Assembly: GCA_026707585.1 (NCBI GenBank)
Contig: JAPOWQ010000006.1
Span: forward strand, 110,411 to 174,410
From: Chloroflexota bacterium
Lineage (GTDB): Bacteria > Chloroflexota > UBA11872
Reading direction: 5' to 3'
DNA: 64,000 nt
The notes beneath the pieces are model-generated. The model made no database searches. It had not been told where the DNA came from and was given only the letters and a program-made list of their open reading frames with translations. This document shows positions 16,922 to 28,400 of this stretch, in pieces. Position 1 is the first letter of the stretch, and each line of letters opens with the position of its first letter. Position numbers and translations under genes: made by a program.

Positions 16922-17641
16922 ATGACGCCGGAGCCCGAGGCCAGATCACGCTCCCGGCGAATGCGGCCACCCCCCGGAAGCCTGCGGGCTATTGGGGCTT
17001 ACCGAACCAAGCGCGAACTGGTGTACGGCGCCCTGCGCGATGCCATCCAGGCCGGCCGACTGCGCGCTGGGGAGCGGCTGGTCATCCACGCCATTGCGTC
17101 AGAGCTCGGCGTGAGCGACGTGCCGGTGCGCGAGGCGCTGTTTCAGCTCGAGGCTGAAGGACTGATCGACAACCAGCCGCATGTGGGCGCCACGGTGGCC
17201 GGCCTGGACCCGGACGAAGTCCGCGACGTGTACCTGGCCAGTTCCATCGTTGAGGGCGCGACGGCGGCGTTGGCCGTACCTCACATGACCAGTCGCGACC
17301 AGCGGCACTTGCAGGCGACGCTGGAGCACATGGATGCCGCGATCGAAGTCAACGACGTGGAGGAGCTTGCCCGTCTGGACCAGGACTTCCACCGGACGCT
17401 TTACGCCAGGTGCCCGTCGGCCCAGTTGCTCGAGCTGGTCGAACAGCTCTGGGGCACGAAGGAGCGGGTCCGCACGACCTATCCGACGCGTGCGCGGGGT
17501 CGCGCGTCGCAACGCGAACACCGCGCGATCGTGTCCGCCGTGCAGCGAGCCGACTCGACTGGAGTGGAAGCGCTGATCCGCGACCACCTGCGACGCGCTG
17601 GAGCAGCCAGGAGCGCCACCCTTGCGTCGCCGGAGCATTGA
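16922..17641 (+). CDS. GntR-family transcriptional regulator (FCD/FadR subfamily)
   Basis: A 239-residue DNA-binding regulator. Residues about 28-90 form the winged helix (GALRDAIQAGRLRAGERL ... VSDVPVREALFQLEAEGL), and about 98-225 the all-helical FCD ligand domain with the metal-binding histidines His157 (DQDFHRTLY), His200 (QREHRAI) and His222 (IRDHLRRA). FCD regulators usually sense small organic acids with a bound divalent metal. It begins 7 bases after folE. A strong promoter-like sequence overlaps its 3' end (17638-17666). The target genes cannot be read from context. Confidence 0.92.
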   Translation: MTPEPEARSRSRRMRPPPGSLRAIGAYRTKRELVYGALRDAIQAGRLRAGERLVIHAIASELGVSDVPVREALFQLEAEGLIDNQPHVGATVAGLDPDEVRDVYLASSIVEGATAALAVPHMTSRDQRHLQATLEHMDAAIEVNDVEELARLDQDFHRTLYARCPSAQLLELVEQLWGTKERVRTTYPTRARGRASQREHRAIVSAVQRADSTGVEALIRDHLRRAGAARSATLASPEH

Positions 17642-17666
17642 CAGAGCCGCGGGAATCATATAGGAT
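17638..17666 (+). promoter_or_regulatory. Sigma-70-like promoter at the end of the GntR gene
   Basis: TTGACA (17638-17643), 17 bases, then TAGGAT (17661-17666). The -35 is a perfect consensus and the spacer is ideal; the -10 matches four of six and is preceded by an AT-rich CATA. It points into the small ORF at 17719-17832 and the strong hairpin at 17974-18007. Confidence 0.55.
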
Positions 17667-17718
17667 CCAACAACTTCAAGCAGTGTTGCTTGGAGAATCG
17701 GCGGCTGGAGGTATTTCC

Positions 17719-17832
17719 ATGCGCGACGTTGCGCTTGCTTACCGTCGGCGCCGACAGAATGGAGCGCGCCGAAGGAACATTCGCGTGCTCATAGGGCGCT
17801 GGCAAGTCGACAGGTCGCGCCCCGCGGCCTAG
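17719..17832 (+). CDS. Candidate small Arg-rich protein (37 aa)
   Basis: A short frame beginning MRDVALAYRRRR, with 12 arginines in 37 residues. In its favour: GGAGG lies 7 bases before the ATG, an excellent ribosome binding site, and a good promoter and a strong terminator bracket it as a unit of about 330 bases. Against it: no known homologue and a composition that GC-rich non-coding DNA can produce. It could instead be part of a structured RNA. The rest of the 17642-18011 interval holds no other gene that I can see. Confidence 0.4.
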   Translation: MRDVALAYRRRRQNGARRRNIRVLIGRWQVDRSRPAA

Positions 17833-17973
17833 CCGGCCGACGGGGCAGCAGGCCGCGCGCATTCGCGACACTCTGAACCGGCCCTGCGCAAGATTGACGA
17901 GTGCCAGGCGTCAGCCTGTTCAGGCCTGAGTAGCCGAGACGTGGCGGCCGAGCGATCTCTTTATGGAATCGCT

Positions 17974-18007
17974 GCAAGACCCGCGCCGGGTTTGGCGCGG
18001 GTCTTGC
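17974..18007. terminator. Strong hairpin terminator between convergent units
   Basis: A perfect 14-bp stem (GCAAGACCCGCGCC with its complement) around a 6-base loop GGGTTT. It begins 4 bases after the stop of the - strand dehydrogenase and ends the + strand candidate transcript, so it probably works in both directions. There is no long T-run, which is common in GC-rich genomes. Confidence 0.7.
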
Positions 18008-18011
18008 TCGT

Positions 18012-18983
18012 TCACCGGCTGGAATAGACCTCGGGATTTACGGTCCGCACCGGCTGTCCGCCAGCCAGAAACTCGATGAGATTGTCGACGGCCCGTCCGC
18101 CCATGCGAGTCATCGCCTCGAACGTCCCGCTGCCGAAGTGGGGGCCAAGCACGGTGTTGGGCAGAGCGAACAGCGGGTGGTCGGGGGGCGGCGGCTCAAC
18201 GTCGTACACATCGGTGCCGTAGCCCGCGATTTCCCCCGACTTGAGCGCGGCGACCAGCGCATCCTCGTCCACCAACTGCCCGCGCGCGGTGTTGACCAGG
18301 TAGGCGCCGGCCGGCATTGCCTGGAGTTGCGCAGCGCCGATCATGCGCTCGGTCTCGGGCGTAACCGCCGCGTGCAGCGCCACGAAGTCCGACTCGGCCA
18401 GCAGCTCATCCAGGTCAACGAACCGGCCCTCGATTCCTGCGGCCGTGAGCCGCGCAGGGTCGGGATGGGCTGTCGTGATGAGCACTCGCATGCGAAATCC
18501 ATGCCGGCAGATGGCCGCGACGCGGCGGCCGATCTCGCCGAAGCCAATAATGCCAACGGTTTTTCCGGTCAACTCGATTCCATCGAGTTCGGTGCGCATT
18601 TTGAAGCCGGTGGTACGGACGGCCTGATCGGCCAGGACCATGCGGCGAGCCAGGGACCACATCAGGCCCACGCTCAACTCGGCAATTGTCTGGGCGTTCT
18701 CACCTGGCGCATTGAGCACGGCAATCCCGAATTCGGTGGCCGCGGCGATATCCACGCTGTCTACGCCGGTTCCGACCCGAGAAATGGCGCGCAGATCGCC
18801 GCGAACGGCCGCAAGCGCCTCCCGCGGCCACAGTTCGGTTCCCGCCACGACGCCCCGGCAGCCGCGCGCGGCCTCGACAAGCTCGCCGCCTTCGACGAAG
18901 AACGCCTGTCGAACGTGGCAGTGGTCGCGGAGCTTCTGCTCCACGGCTTCGGGAATCGGAAAGGTTTGCAGCACTTTGTCCAT
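18012..18983 (-). CDS. D-isomer-specific 2-hydroxyacid dehydrogenase (phosphoglycerate dehydrogenase-like)
   Basis: A 323-residue NAD-dependent dehydrogenase of the SerA/hydroxypyruvate reductase superfamily. Seen: the catalytic Arg in SRVGTGVDSVD, the Rossmann motif GFGEIGRR, NTARGQLVDEDAL, the catalytic Glu in YDVEPPPPDHPLF, and the catalytic His in GPHFGSGTF. There is no ACT regulatory domain, so it is shorter than long SerA forms and its substrate is not fixed by sequence. ATG 18983 (MDKVLQTFPIP) is chosen because it lies clear of the mreB gene. It is the last gene of the - strand run atp-murA-mreB. Confidence 0.88.
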   Translation of the reverse strand: MDKVLQTFPIPEAVEQKLRDHCHVRQAFFVEGGELVEAARGCRGVVAGTELWPREALAAVRGDLRAISRVGTGVDSVDIAAATEFGIAVLNAPGENAQTIAELSVGLMWSLARRMVLADQAVRTTGFKMRTELDGIELTGKTVGIIGFGEIGRRVAAICRHGFRMRVLITTAHPDPARLTAAGIEGRFVDLDELLAESDFVALHAAVTPETERMIGAAQLQAMPAGAYLVNTARGQLVDEDALVAALKSGEIAGYGTDVYDVEPPPPDHPLFALPNTVLGPHFGSGTFEAMTRMGGRAVDNLIEFLAGGQPVRTVNPEVYSSR

Positions 18984-19006
18984 GGGAACCACCAGGGGAC
19001 CTTGGG

Positions 19007-20029
19007 TTACGGGCTCGACGTCAGGGCTTTCTGCAGAACATCGGTGTGCTCGATGGCGATACCGCAGCCGAGCGCCACGCACATCAGCGGCTGATCGGCT
19101 ACGTGCACCGCAATGCCGATCTCCTGCGAGAGCAACTGATCGAGGTTGCGCAGAAGCGAGGTGCCGCCGCTCATGACGATGCCCTTGTCGATGATATCCG
19201 CCGACAGCTCGGGCGGCGTGCTTTCCAGCACCATGCGCACGCCGCGAACGATCTGGCCCAGCGGCTCGGTTATCGCCTCCGTAACCTCGTCCGAGGTCAC
19301 GGTCACGGTGCGCGGCAGGCCCTGCACCTGGTCGCGACCGCGAACTTCCATGGTCTCGGCGGGACTGAGCACAATGGCGCTACCGATGCCGATCTTGATT
19401 TGCTCAGCGGTGTGGTCGCCCACCATCAGGTTGTACTTGCGCCTGATGTAGGCGGCAATGGCGTCGTCGATCCGGTTGCCGCCCACGCGCGAGGACGTCG
19501 AGCAGTCGGCAACGACGTCGTTGAGCGAGATCACAGAGATCTCCGTGGTGCCGCCGCCGACGTTGACGATCATGCTCCCGGATGGCTCGGAAACCGGTAC
19601 TTGCGCGCCGATGGCCGCCGCCAGCGACTCCGGAATGAGATGGACCCGGCGGGCGCCAGCCGCAAGACCGGCGTCCAGCACCGCGCGCCGCTCGACGGTG
19701 GTGACGCCGGACGGCACGGCGACCATGATTTCAGGACGGACCAGGCGCATCCGTCCACATGACCGGTCGATGAAGTAGCGCAGCATCGCCTCGGTCACCA
19801 GGTAGTCGGCGATCACGCCGTCCTGCATGGGGCGAATGATCCGCAGACTGCCAGGGGTCCGGCCGACCATGGCGTGGGCCGCATGCCCAATAGCCTGGAT
19901 TCGCCGGTCCATGCTGACGGCAACCACGGACGGCTCGTTGATGGTTATGCCCTGACCGATCCGGTTGACGACGACATTGACGGTACCGAGGTCAATGCCC
20001 AACCGCGGCGCGTTGAAGCCGAAGGGCAC
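19007..20029 (-). CDS. mreB: MreB/Mbl-type actin-like cell shape protein
   Basis: A bacterial actin that organises elongation of the cell wall at the inner face of the membrane. 340 residues, with phosphate-1 motif GIDLGTVNVVV, the connect-1/phosphate-2 segment VNVGGGTTEISVISL, and the adenosine motif GIVMSGGTSLLRNLDQLL. GTG start directly adjacent to the murA stop (TAAGTG). Downstream of atpC and murA, as Mbl is in Bacillus, where spoIID lies between; the MreC/MreD partners usual for a primary mreB are not adjacent, which also suggests an Mbl-like paralogue. Confidence 0.93.
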   Translation of the reverse strand: MPFGFNAPRLGIDLGTVNVVVNRIGQGITINEPSVVAVSMDRRIQAIGHAAHAMVGRTPGSLRIIRPMQDGVIADYLVTEAMLRYFIDRSCGRMRLVRPEIMVAVPSGVTTVERRAVLDAGLAAGARRVHLIPESLAAAIGAQVPVSEPSGSMIVNVGGGTTEISVISLNDVVADCSTSSRVGGNRIDDAIAAYIRRKYNLMVGDHTAEQIKIGIGSAIVLSPAETMEVRGRDQVQGLPRTVTVTSDEVTEAITEPLGQIVRGVRMVLESTPPELSADIIDKGIVMSGGTSLLRNLDQLLSQEIGIAVHVADQPLMCVALGCGIAIEHTDVLQKALTSSP

Positions 20030-21364
20030 TTAGACCGCCGCGGCCGCGCGACGCACCGGGGCGGCCTGTGGCTCGGTGGTAATCACGGCGCCGAGCCCGC
20101 GCAGATCGCCGGCCAGGTCCTCATAGCCGCGGCGCACGAACTCGAACCCATCGAGCACGGTCGCGCCCTCAGCCACCAGACCGGCCAGCGTCAGGGCCGT
20201 CATGCCGCGGATGCTGTGTTCCAGATTGATGTGGCGGCCGCGCAGTTGGCGAGGTCCGCGAACCACGGCCCGCGTGCCCTGCACGCTGACATCGGCGCCC
20301 ATGGCCGCCAGGCTGTCCATGTAGCCCATGCTGCTGTCGAAAACCCGCTCGACGATCGTGCTGACGCCGTAGGCCTGCGTCATCAGCACGCCCATCGGCG
20401 CCTGGACGTCGGTGGGGAATCCGGGAAACGGCATGACCTGCACATCGGTTGCGCCAAGGGTGTCCGGAGCGACGACGCGTACGGAGCGATTGGTTTCGAT
20501 CACGTCGACGCCCATCTCCCGAAGCTGCACCGTGACCGGTTCCAGGTGGTCCGGACGCACGTTGAGCAGCTCAACGTCACCGCCCGTCAGGGCGGCGGCG
20601 ACGGCCATGGTTCCTCCCACCATCCGGTCGGGAATGGCCCGCGCCACCGTGCCGTAGAGGTGCCCGCGCCCCTGCACGCCGATGAGGCTGGTGCCCTCAC
20701 CGTGAATCTCGGCGCCCATGCCGCGCAGAAACTGCACCAGCGCCACGACCTCGGGCTCGCGCGAAGCATGCACGATCGTCGTGTAGCCGTTGGCAAGGGT
20801 CGCGGCCATAAGCAGGTTCTGTGTGCCGGTGTGGCTGGGGTAGTCCAGGTAGAGGCGCCGGCCGTAGAGGGCGTCGGCCTCGGCGTGAAACACGCCCTGG
20901 GCCAGCGCTACCGTCGCGCCCATGCCCTGAAAGCCGGTGATATCCACGCTCACGGGCCGGGCACCCAACTGGCAGCCGCCGGGGGCGGCGCAGTCGAAAC
21001 GGCCAAAGCGGGCCAGTAGCGGACCGGTGACCTGAAAGGAGGCCCGCATGCGCTGCACCAGATCGGGATTGGGCGAACTGGAGCGCACGTCCGCGGCGGT
21101 GATCGTTACGGTGTGCTCCTGGGCATCCAGCGCGACCTCAGCGCCAAGTTGTCGCAACAGGTCCGCCATGACCAGAACATCGGAAATGATCGGGACGTTC
21201 TGGATCACGCAGGTTTCATCGGTCAGCAAACAGGCCGCCATCATTGGCAGCACGACGTTCTTGGCCCCGGGCGTCAGATAGCTGCCGCGCAGGGGATGGC
21301 CGCCTGCGATGGTCGCGCGTACTGGTTGCTCGTCGTGGGCGCCCCGTCCGGCGTCGGGATCCAC
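20030..21364 (-). CDS. murA: UDP-N-acetylglucosamine 1-carboxyvinyltransferase
   Basis: MurA transfers enolpyruvate from PEP to UDP-GlcNAc, the first committed step of peptidoglycan synthesis. About 444 residues. Seen: the substrate-site GAKN near the N-terminus (PGAKNVVLPMMAA), the catalytic loop with Cys in APGGCQLG, and the EPT-domain repeats including FPTDVQAPMGVLMTQA. GTG 21364 is preferred since it lies just past the atpC stop; the frame extends to another GTG at 21418, overlapping atpC. Presence of MurA argues for a peptidoglycan wall, which is not universal in Chloroflexota. Confidence 0.94.
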   Translation of the reverse strand: MDPDAGRGAHDEQPVRATIAGGHPLRGSYLTPGAKNVVLPMMAACLLTDETCVIQNVPIISDVLVMADLLRQLGAEVALDAQEHTVTITAADVRSSSPNPDLVQRMRASFQVTGPLLARFGRFDCAAPGGCQLGARPVSVDITGFQGMGATVALAQGVFHAEADALYGRRLYLDYPSHTGTQNLLMAATLANGYTTIVHASREPEVVALVQFLRGMGAEIHGEGTSLIGVQGRGHLYGTVARAIPDRMVGGTMAVAAALTGGDVELLNVRPDHLEPVTVQLREMGVDVIETNRSVRVVAPDTLGATDVQVMPFPGFPTDVQAPMGVLMTQAYGVSTIVERVFDSSMGYMDSLAAMGADVSVQGTRAVVRGPRQLRGRHINLEHSIRGMTALTLAGLVAEGATVLDGFEFVRRGYEDLAGDLRGLGAVITTEPQAAPVRRAAAAV

Positions 21365-21371
21365 GGTGGAC

Positions 21372-21794
21372 TCAGCCTCGGCGGGCCCGCTCGACGGTTC
21401 GGAGGCGTGCCAGCGCACGCAGTAACGCCAGCCGGGCCTGTGTGGTCATCACGTCGTCGTGTGTCTGTCGAGCCTCGTCCAAGTCGCGCATGGCGGCCTC
21501 GCGAGCAGCTTCGGCGCGCTCCCGGCTGATCTCGGAGGCGTTCTCCGACGCGTCCGCCAGCACCGTGACCGTGTTGTCCATGACTTCCAGGAAACCGCCG
21601 GTGATCGAGAAGTGCTGCGTCTCGGCGCCACGCCGAAGCTCCAGCGTGCCGGGCTCCAACTGGGTAATGAGCGGCGCGTGGCGCGGCAGGATTCCTAGCT
21701 GCCCTTCCACCGACGGCGCCAGCACCAGCGTCACGCCCTCTTCGCGCAGCACTTCGCGCTCAGGGGAGACGACCGTGAGGGTCAAACCAGCCAT
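21372..21794 (-). CDS. atpC: ATP synthase F1 epsilon subunit
   Basis: Rotor subunit of F1 that contacts the c-ring and can inhibit ATP hydrolysis. 140 residues: an N-terminal beta sandwich (LTVVSPEREVL, EGQLGILPRHAPLIT, ITGGFLEVMDNTVTVLAD) followed by the two-helix C-terminal domain. ATG 21794 is preferred because GGAGG lies five bases upstream; a GTG three bases earlier would be too close. Last atp gene of the operon, with murA beginning about 7 bases after its stop. Confidence 0.96.
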   Translation of the reverse strand: MAGLTLTVVSPEREVLREEGVTLVLAPSVEGQLGILPRHAPLITQLEPGTLELRRGAETQHFSITGGFLEVMDNTVTVLADASENASEISRERAEAAREAAMRDLDEARQTHDDVMTTQARLALLRALARLRTVERARRG

Positions 21795-21848
21795 CACGAC
21801 CTCCGGATCGAGTCTATCAGAGGGCGTCTGGAAGCCTTGCCGACCAGT

Positions 21849-23252
<1,404 letters not shown>

Positions 23253-23268
23253 CTAACTCCCCTACACC

Positions 23269-24135
23269 CTAGGCGTCCGCCAGCGCATTGGCGCCGGAGG
23301 CAATGTCGATGATCTCGCTGGTGATCCGGGCCTGTCGCAGCTTGTTGTAGGCCAGGCGCAGCCCCTCGATCAGTTCGGTCGCGTTTTCGGTGGCCGCACG
23401 CATGGCGACCATGCGCGCGCTTTGCTCGCTGGCGGCCAGTTCGAGCATGGCCCGGTACACGGTCATCTCAACGAAGCGCGGGATGAGCGCTTCCAACACC
23501 GACGCCGGATCCGGCTCGAAAATGATGTCCGCTTCACGCGCGTCCTGCTGCACTTCGGGCAGCACGACCGGGAACAGGCGGACGACCCGCGGCTGCTGGG
23601 TGAGGATGTTGACGAACTCCGGATAGACCATGCGGACTTCGTCAAAGTCGCCCCGCTCGTACCCGTCGACGAGCAACTGGGTCACCGGTGCAATGTCAAG
23701 GACGCTGGGCTGGTCGCTGATGTCGGTAAACACGGCCGACAGGGTGTACAAGCCGCGGAGCGCCAAATGGCCCTTCTTCCCCACGACCACAACGCTGATT
23801 TCAATGGCGTCGCTGGTGGCGTCGATCTCGCTGACCGCGGTTCGGACGATGTTGGTGTTGAGGGGACCGGCCAGCCCGCGATTGGTGGTGAGCACCAGGA
23901 ACGCCGTGCGCTCAATAGGCCGCGGCTGAAGTATCGGCGGCAGACGGTCGTTGCCGGTCGCCAGCACGAGCCGCTCGATCATTCCCGAGATGTGCGTGGC
24001 GTATGGCCGCGCCGCCTGCACGGCTTCCTGGGCGCGCCGCATGCGCGACGCCGCCACGAGTTGCATCGCCCGGGTGATTTGGCGGGTGTTGTCGACGCTG
24101 CGGATGCGGCGTCGAAGCTCGAGCGGGCTGGCCAT
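23269..24135 (-). CDS. atpG: ATP synthase F1 gamma subunit
   Basis: Central rotor shaft of F1. 288 residues with the conserved N-terminal helix (RRRIRSVDNTRQITRAMQLV) and the C-terminal helix (ENATELIEGL...YNKLRQARITSEIIDI), which together form the coiled coil inside the alpha3beta3 ring; the Rossmann-like middle contains LTTNRGLAGPLN. ATG 24135, three bases after the atpA stop. Confidence 0.97.
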   Translation of the reverse strand: MASPLELRRRIRSVDNTRQITRAMQLVAASRMRRAQEAVQAARPYATHISGMIERLVLATGNDRLPPILQPRPIERTAFLVLTTNRGLAGPLNTNIVRTAVSEIDATSDAIEISVVVVGKKGHLALRGLYTLSAVFTDISDQPSVLDIAPVTQLLVDGYERGDFDEVRMVYPEFVNILTQQPRVVRLFPVVLPEVQQDAREADIIFEPDPASVLEALIPRFVEMTVYRAMLELAASEQSARMVAMRAATENATELIEGLRLAYNKLRQARITSEIIDIASGANALADA

Positions 24136-24138
24136 GCC

Positions 24139-25668
<1,530 letters not shown>

Positions 25669-25680
25669 TCGGGGCTCCCG

Positions 25681-26214
25681 CTAGCGCAAGGTGGACGCCA
25701 GGGCCTGCAGCCTGGCGTGGACGCTCAGGTCAAGTACGTCGTCGCCGCGCCGGACGACAAATCCGCCCAGCAGGGCGGGGTCGATATCGGTGGTGAGACG
25801 AAGGGTTCGGCGCGGGGCGGTCAGGCTGTCGCGCAACTCGCGCAGCTCGGCCTCTCCCAGGGCGGCAGCGGTGGTGACATGCACGCGATCCACGCGTTGC
25901 GCCTCGTCGGCGGCGTCGCGGAAACGGCGCGCAATCTCCTGCGTCAGGTCAACCTCGCGCTGCTCGGCCAGCAGCCGCAGCAGTCCCAGCCCGCGGGCGG
26001 AGATCGCCGCGCCGGCCGCGCGCTGCACGGCCTGAAGCCGCTCGTCCAACGCGATTGAGGTGCTCTGAAGGAACCGGCGCGCCTGATCGTCGTCCGCGAC
26101 CGCGCTGAGGACTTCCAGGTCCGCCTCCCAGGCGTCCCAGGCCTGCCCGGACCGGCAGTCGGCGACCACGGCCTCCAAGTAGCGCGCGGCGCGCCGGCGC
26201 CGGCTGCCGCGCAT
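25681..26214 (-). CDS. atpH: ATP synthase F1 delta subunit
   Basis: Peripheral-stalk subunit joining F1 to the b subunits. 177 residues; the N-terminal six-helix domain is recognisable but divergent (RRRAARYLEAVV, DDDQARRFLQSTSIALDERLQAV) and the C-terminal part has the family ending (TDIDPALLGGFVVRRGDDVLDLSVHARLQ). The start codon shares one base with the atpF stop (TAATG). Identification rests partly on its place between atpF and atpA. Confidence 0.93.
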   Translation of the reverse strand: MRGSRRRRAARYLEAVVADCRSGQAWDAWEADLEVLSAVADDDQARRFLQSTSIALDERLQAVQRAAGAAISARGLGLLRLLAEQREVDLTQEIARRFRDAADEAQRVDRVHVTTAAALGEAELRELRDSLTAPRRTLRLTTDIDPALLGGFVVRRGDDVLDLSVHARLQALASTLR

Positions 26215-26723
26215 TACTGGCTCGAGCCTCCGGAGACTTCCGTAATCGCCTCCTGGACGAGCCGGCGATGTTCGGGATCGTCGATAGAGCGACCCAGAAC
26301 TCGTGCAGTGGCGCCGACGACAAGGTCGGCCGTCTGCGAGCGAAGCTCGGCGGCCACGCGGGCGCGATTACGGTCGACCTCGGCGGCGGCCTCGGTGCGC
26401 AGGCGTTCCGCTTCGGCGCGGGCTTGCTCCAGCTCGCGCGCCCGCAGGGTCTCCGCGGCGCGGCTGGCCTCCTCTCGGATGCGCTGGGCCTCGGCCCGAG
26501 CGCTGTCAAGCTCAGCCTGAAACTCCGCGCGTTCGGTTTCCACCTGCTTCCGCAGGTTCTCCGCCTCGTCCAGGCTCTCGGCAATCCGCTGGCGCCGGCG
26601 TTCCAGCATGGCGACCAGCGGCTTGAATAGCAGACGGTGCAGCACCCACAGAAAAACCAGGAAATTGGCAACCTGAAACAGGATGTTCGGGAAGCTAATG
26701 CCAAGCGGCGCAGGCTCACTCAT
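26214..26723 (-). CDS. atpF: ATP synthase F0 b subunit
   Basis: Peripheral stalk of F0F1. 169 residues: one N-terminal membrane helix (about 12-32, ILFQVANFLVFLWVLHRLLF) and a long Ala/Glu/Arg-rich helix forming the right-handed coiled coil. ATG 26723 (MSEPAPLG) is chosen because GGAG lies eight bases upstream; the frame remains open further upstream into the atpE leader. Only a single b-type gene is present. Confidence 0.95.
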   Translation of the reverse strand: MSEPAPLGISFPNILFQVANFLVFLWVLHRLLFKPLVAMLERRRQRIAESLDEAENLRKQVETERAEFQAELDSARAEAQRIREEASRAAETLRARELEQARAEAERLRTEAAAEVDRNRARVAAELRSQTADLVVGATARVLGRSIDDPEHRRLVQEAITEVSGGSSQ

Positions 26724-26757
26724 ACCCACATCTCCGTAGCCGTCGTACGCGTCGGGC

Positions 26758-27012
<255 letters not shown>

Positions 27013-27831
27013 CTAGTGCGCTTCGGCCGTATCCGGCCCAACCGACTGGCCCGTGAACACCATGCTGAGCATGAAGAAGATCACGGCTTGAACGAGACCA
27101 AAAAGAATCTCCAGAACCAGGAACACCGCCCCGATCAACGGCAGATGCCCGAGAGCGAAGGCGCCAAGGATGGGTCCGTTGAGCAGCACCTCGCCCGCGA
27201 ACAGGTTGCCAAAGAGCCGGAAGGACAGCGAAATGATGACGAAGAGTTCAATGATGATGAATACCGGCGCCAGGAAGGCAACCTGCGTCATTTCCTTCAG
27301 GTGGCCCAGCGGGCCGTGTGACGAGATGCCGGACGCGTGAATGACGACGAAGGCCGTAAGCGCCAGCGCGATTGTCATGTTGATATCGGCCGTGGCCGGA
27401 CGAAATAGCGGCGCCGCAATCGGTTCCAGATGGCCGTCATGCACGATTTCCGAGGGTATCCAGATCGTCCCAATGCCCGGCAAGAGGCTGGACCAGTTGG
27501 AAATCGTGATGAACACAAAAAAGGTAGCGCCAAAGGCAAAGACGCGACCCGCGTAGCGCCGGCCGACGGTGGACTCGACGAGCTCCATGAGGAACTCGGT
27601 GACCGTTTCGGCCACATTTTGGAGACCTCGGGGCACCAGGGCGGCGTCGGAGTCACGACGAATGTGCCGGGTGGCGAACCAGGCGAGCGCCAGGATGCCG
27701 CCCATCGTGAGCCACATCGTGAACATGGAGTTGGTCACGGTGAATGGTCCGAGGGGTGTCTCCCAGGGACCGGCCAGCGGCTCGGCCGCCGCGCTGACGT
27801 GGGGGGCGAGATCCTGGCCCGGCGCGGCCAT
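27013..27831 (-). CDS. atpB: ATP synthase F0 a subunit
   Basis: Stator channel subunit of F0. 272 residues with five to six membrane segments, the essential Arg205 in SLSFRLFGNLFAGE, and the final helix with FGLVQAVIFFMLSMVF. It follows the small AtpZ/AtpI-like gene by two bases and precedes atpE by 24. ATG 27831. Confidence 0.97.
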   Translation of the reverse strand: MAAPGQDLAPHVSAAAEPLAGPWETPLGPFTVTNSMFTMWLTMGGILALAWFATRHIRRDSDAALVPRGLQNVAETVTEFLMELVESTVGRRYAGRVFAFGATFFVFITISNWSSLLPGIGTIWIPSEIVHDGHLEPIAAPLFRPATADINMTIALALTAFVVIHASGISSHGPLGHLKEMTQVAFLAPVFIIIELFVIISLSFRLFGNLFAGEVLLNGPILGAFALGHLPLIGAVFLVLEILFGLVQAVIFFMLSMVFTGQSVGPDTAEAH

Positions 27832-27833
27832 GC

Positions 27834-28043
27834 CTAGCGATTCCCCCCGCGCTGCCAGCTGTAAATCAAGTACATCACGTAGACGCTGGACGCCAGAGCA
27901 AGCAGAATTCCTCCGAGTAACACGAAGGGCGCGGTGCCCAACCGGTCATCGATCCAGCGGCCTCCCAGGATGCCGGCGACCATGAACGCGCCCACAACGA
28001 ATCCAAACTCCAGCGCAAGCGCCGCCGACCGTAGCGCACCCAC
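27834..28043 (-). CDS. AtpZ/AtpI-like small membrane protein
   Basis: A 69-residue protein with two membrane helices joined by a short polar loop (FVVGAFMVAGILGGRWIDDRLGT ... in the AtpZ/AtpI pattern G-x-x-x-D), the family that often heads atp operons and assists c-ring assembly or Mg2+ supply. GTG 28043. Its position as first gene directly before atpB supports the call. Confidence 0.85.
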   Translation of the reverse strand: MGALRSAALALEFGFVVGAFMVAGILGGRWIDDRLGTAPFVLLGGILLALASSVYVMYLIYSWQRGGNR

Positions 28044-28068
28044 CGGGCCACGCAGCCCTCACGACTTT

Positions 28069-28082
28069 GTGAAAACGTTCAC
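28069..28082. promoter_or_regulatory. Dyad in the leader of the ATP synthase operon
   Basis: GTGAA-AACG-TTCAC, a 5-bp inverted repeat about a 4-base centre that itself contains AACGTT. It lies between the proposed -10 box (28098-28103) and the first start codon (28043), where a repressor site or small hairpin could control the operon. Evidence is only the symmetry and the position. Confidence 0.3.
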
Positions 28083-28097
28083 GTTCTCGCCGTTGGA

Positions 28098-28125
28098 AGT
28101 CTAGCAAAGGCCTCCTTCCAGTCCA
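28098..28125 (-). promoter_or_regulatory. Probable promoter of the ATP synthase operon
   Basis: Reading the - strand: TGGACT (28125-28120), 16 bases, TAGACT (28103-28098). Each box matches four of six consensus bases. The same TAGACT hexamer lies 30 bases upstream of gpsA (59235-59240), which suggests it is a usual -10 form in this genome. Confidence 0.4.
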
Positions 28126-28233
28126 GCGCAGCCCGCCACGCCGCCGTGGGAGGTGTTGCGGAGGGATGGCGGGCGGCTCTAGGCTTGCCCTGCGACGGAC
28201 CGTCGGGTCCGCGCCTGGTTGCCCCATCGCCCC

Positions 28234-28347
28234 ATGTTGCGACGCCCAAGCCGAGCCCGCGTCACGGTTCGAACGCTGATGATCGTCCTCGCGCTGGCCA
28301 GCTCGTCGCTGGTGCTGGGAACCTGGCTGTACTCGGTCGTTCCCTAA
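28234..28347 (+). CDS. Candidate single-span small membrane protein (37 aa)
   Basis: A 37-residue frame, MLRRPSRARVTVRTLMIV..., with a basic N-terminus followed by about 20 hydrophobic residues (LMIVLALASSSLVLGTWLY) and a short tail. This charge-then-helix layout is what a real small membrane protein shows and is uncommon in chance frames. No ribosome binding site is seen, so it may be leaderless or not translated. It lies in the 357-bp gap between the atp operon and the propeller gene; nothing else is evident there apart from the atp promoter. Confidence 0.35.
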   Translation: MLRRPSRARVTVRTLMIVLALASSSLVLGTWLYSVVP

Positions 28348-28400
28348 CCAACGCCGCCGAATCGAACTCCGACGCGCGTCGGACGAAACACAGCCGACCG

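Noticed and set aside
17673..18007. tmRNA, RNase P RNA, 6S or SRP RNA for the small transcript
   Set aside because: None of the conserved core sequences of these RNAs could be found, and no tRNA-like ends are present. The unit is kept only as a candidate small ORF or RNA.
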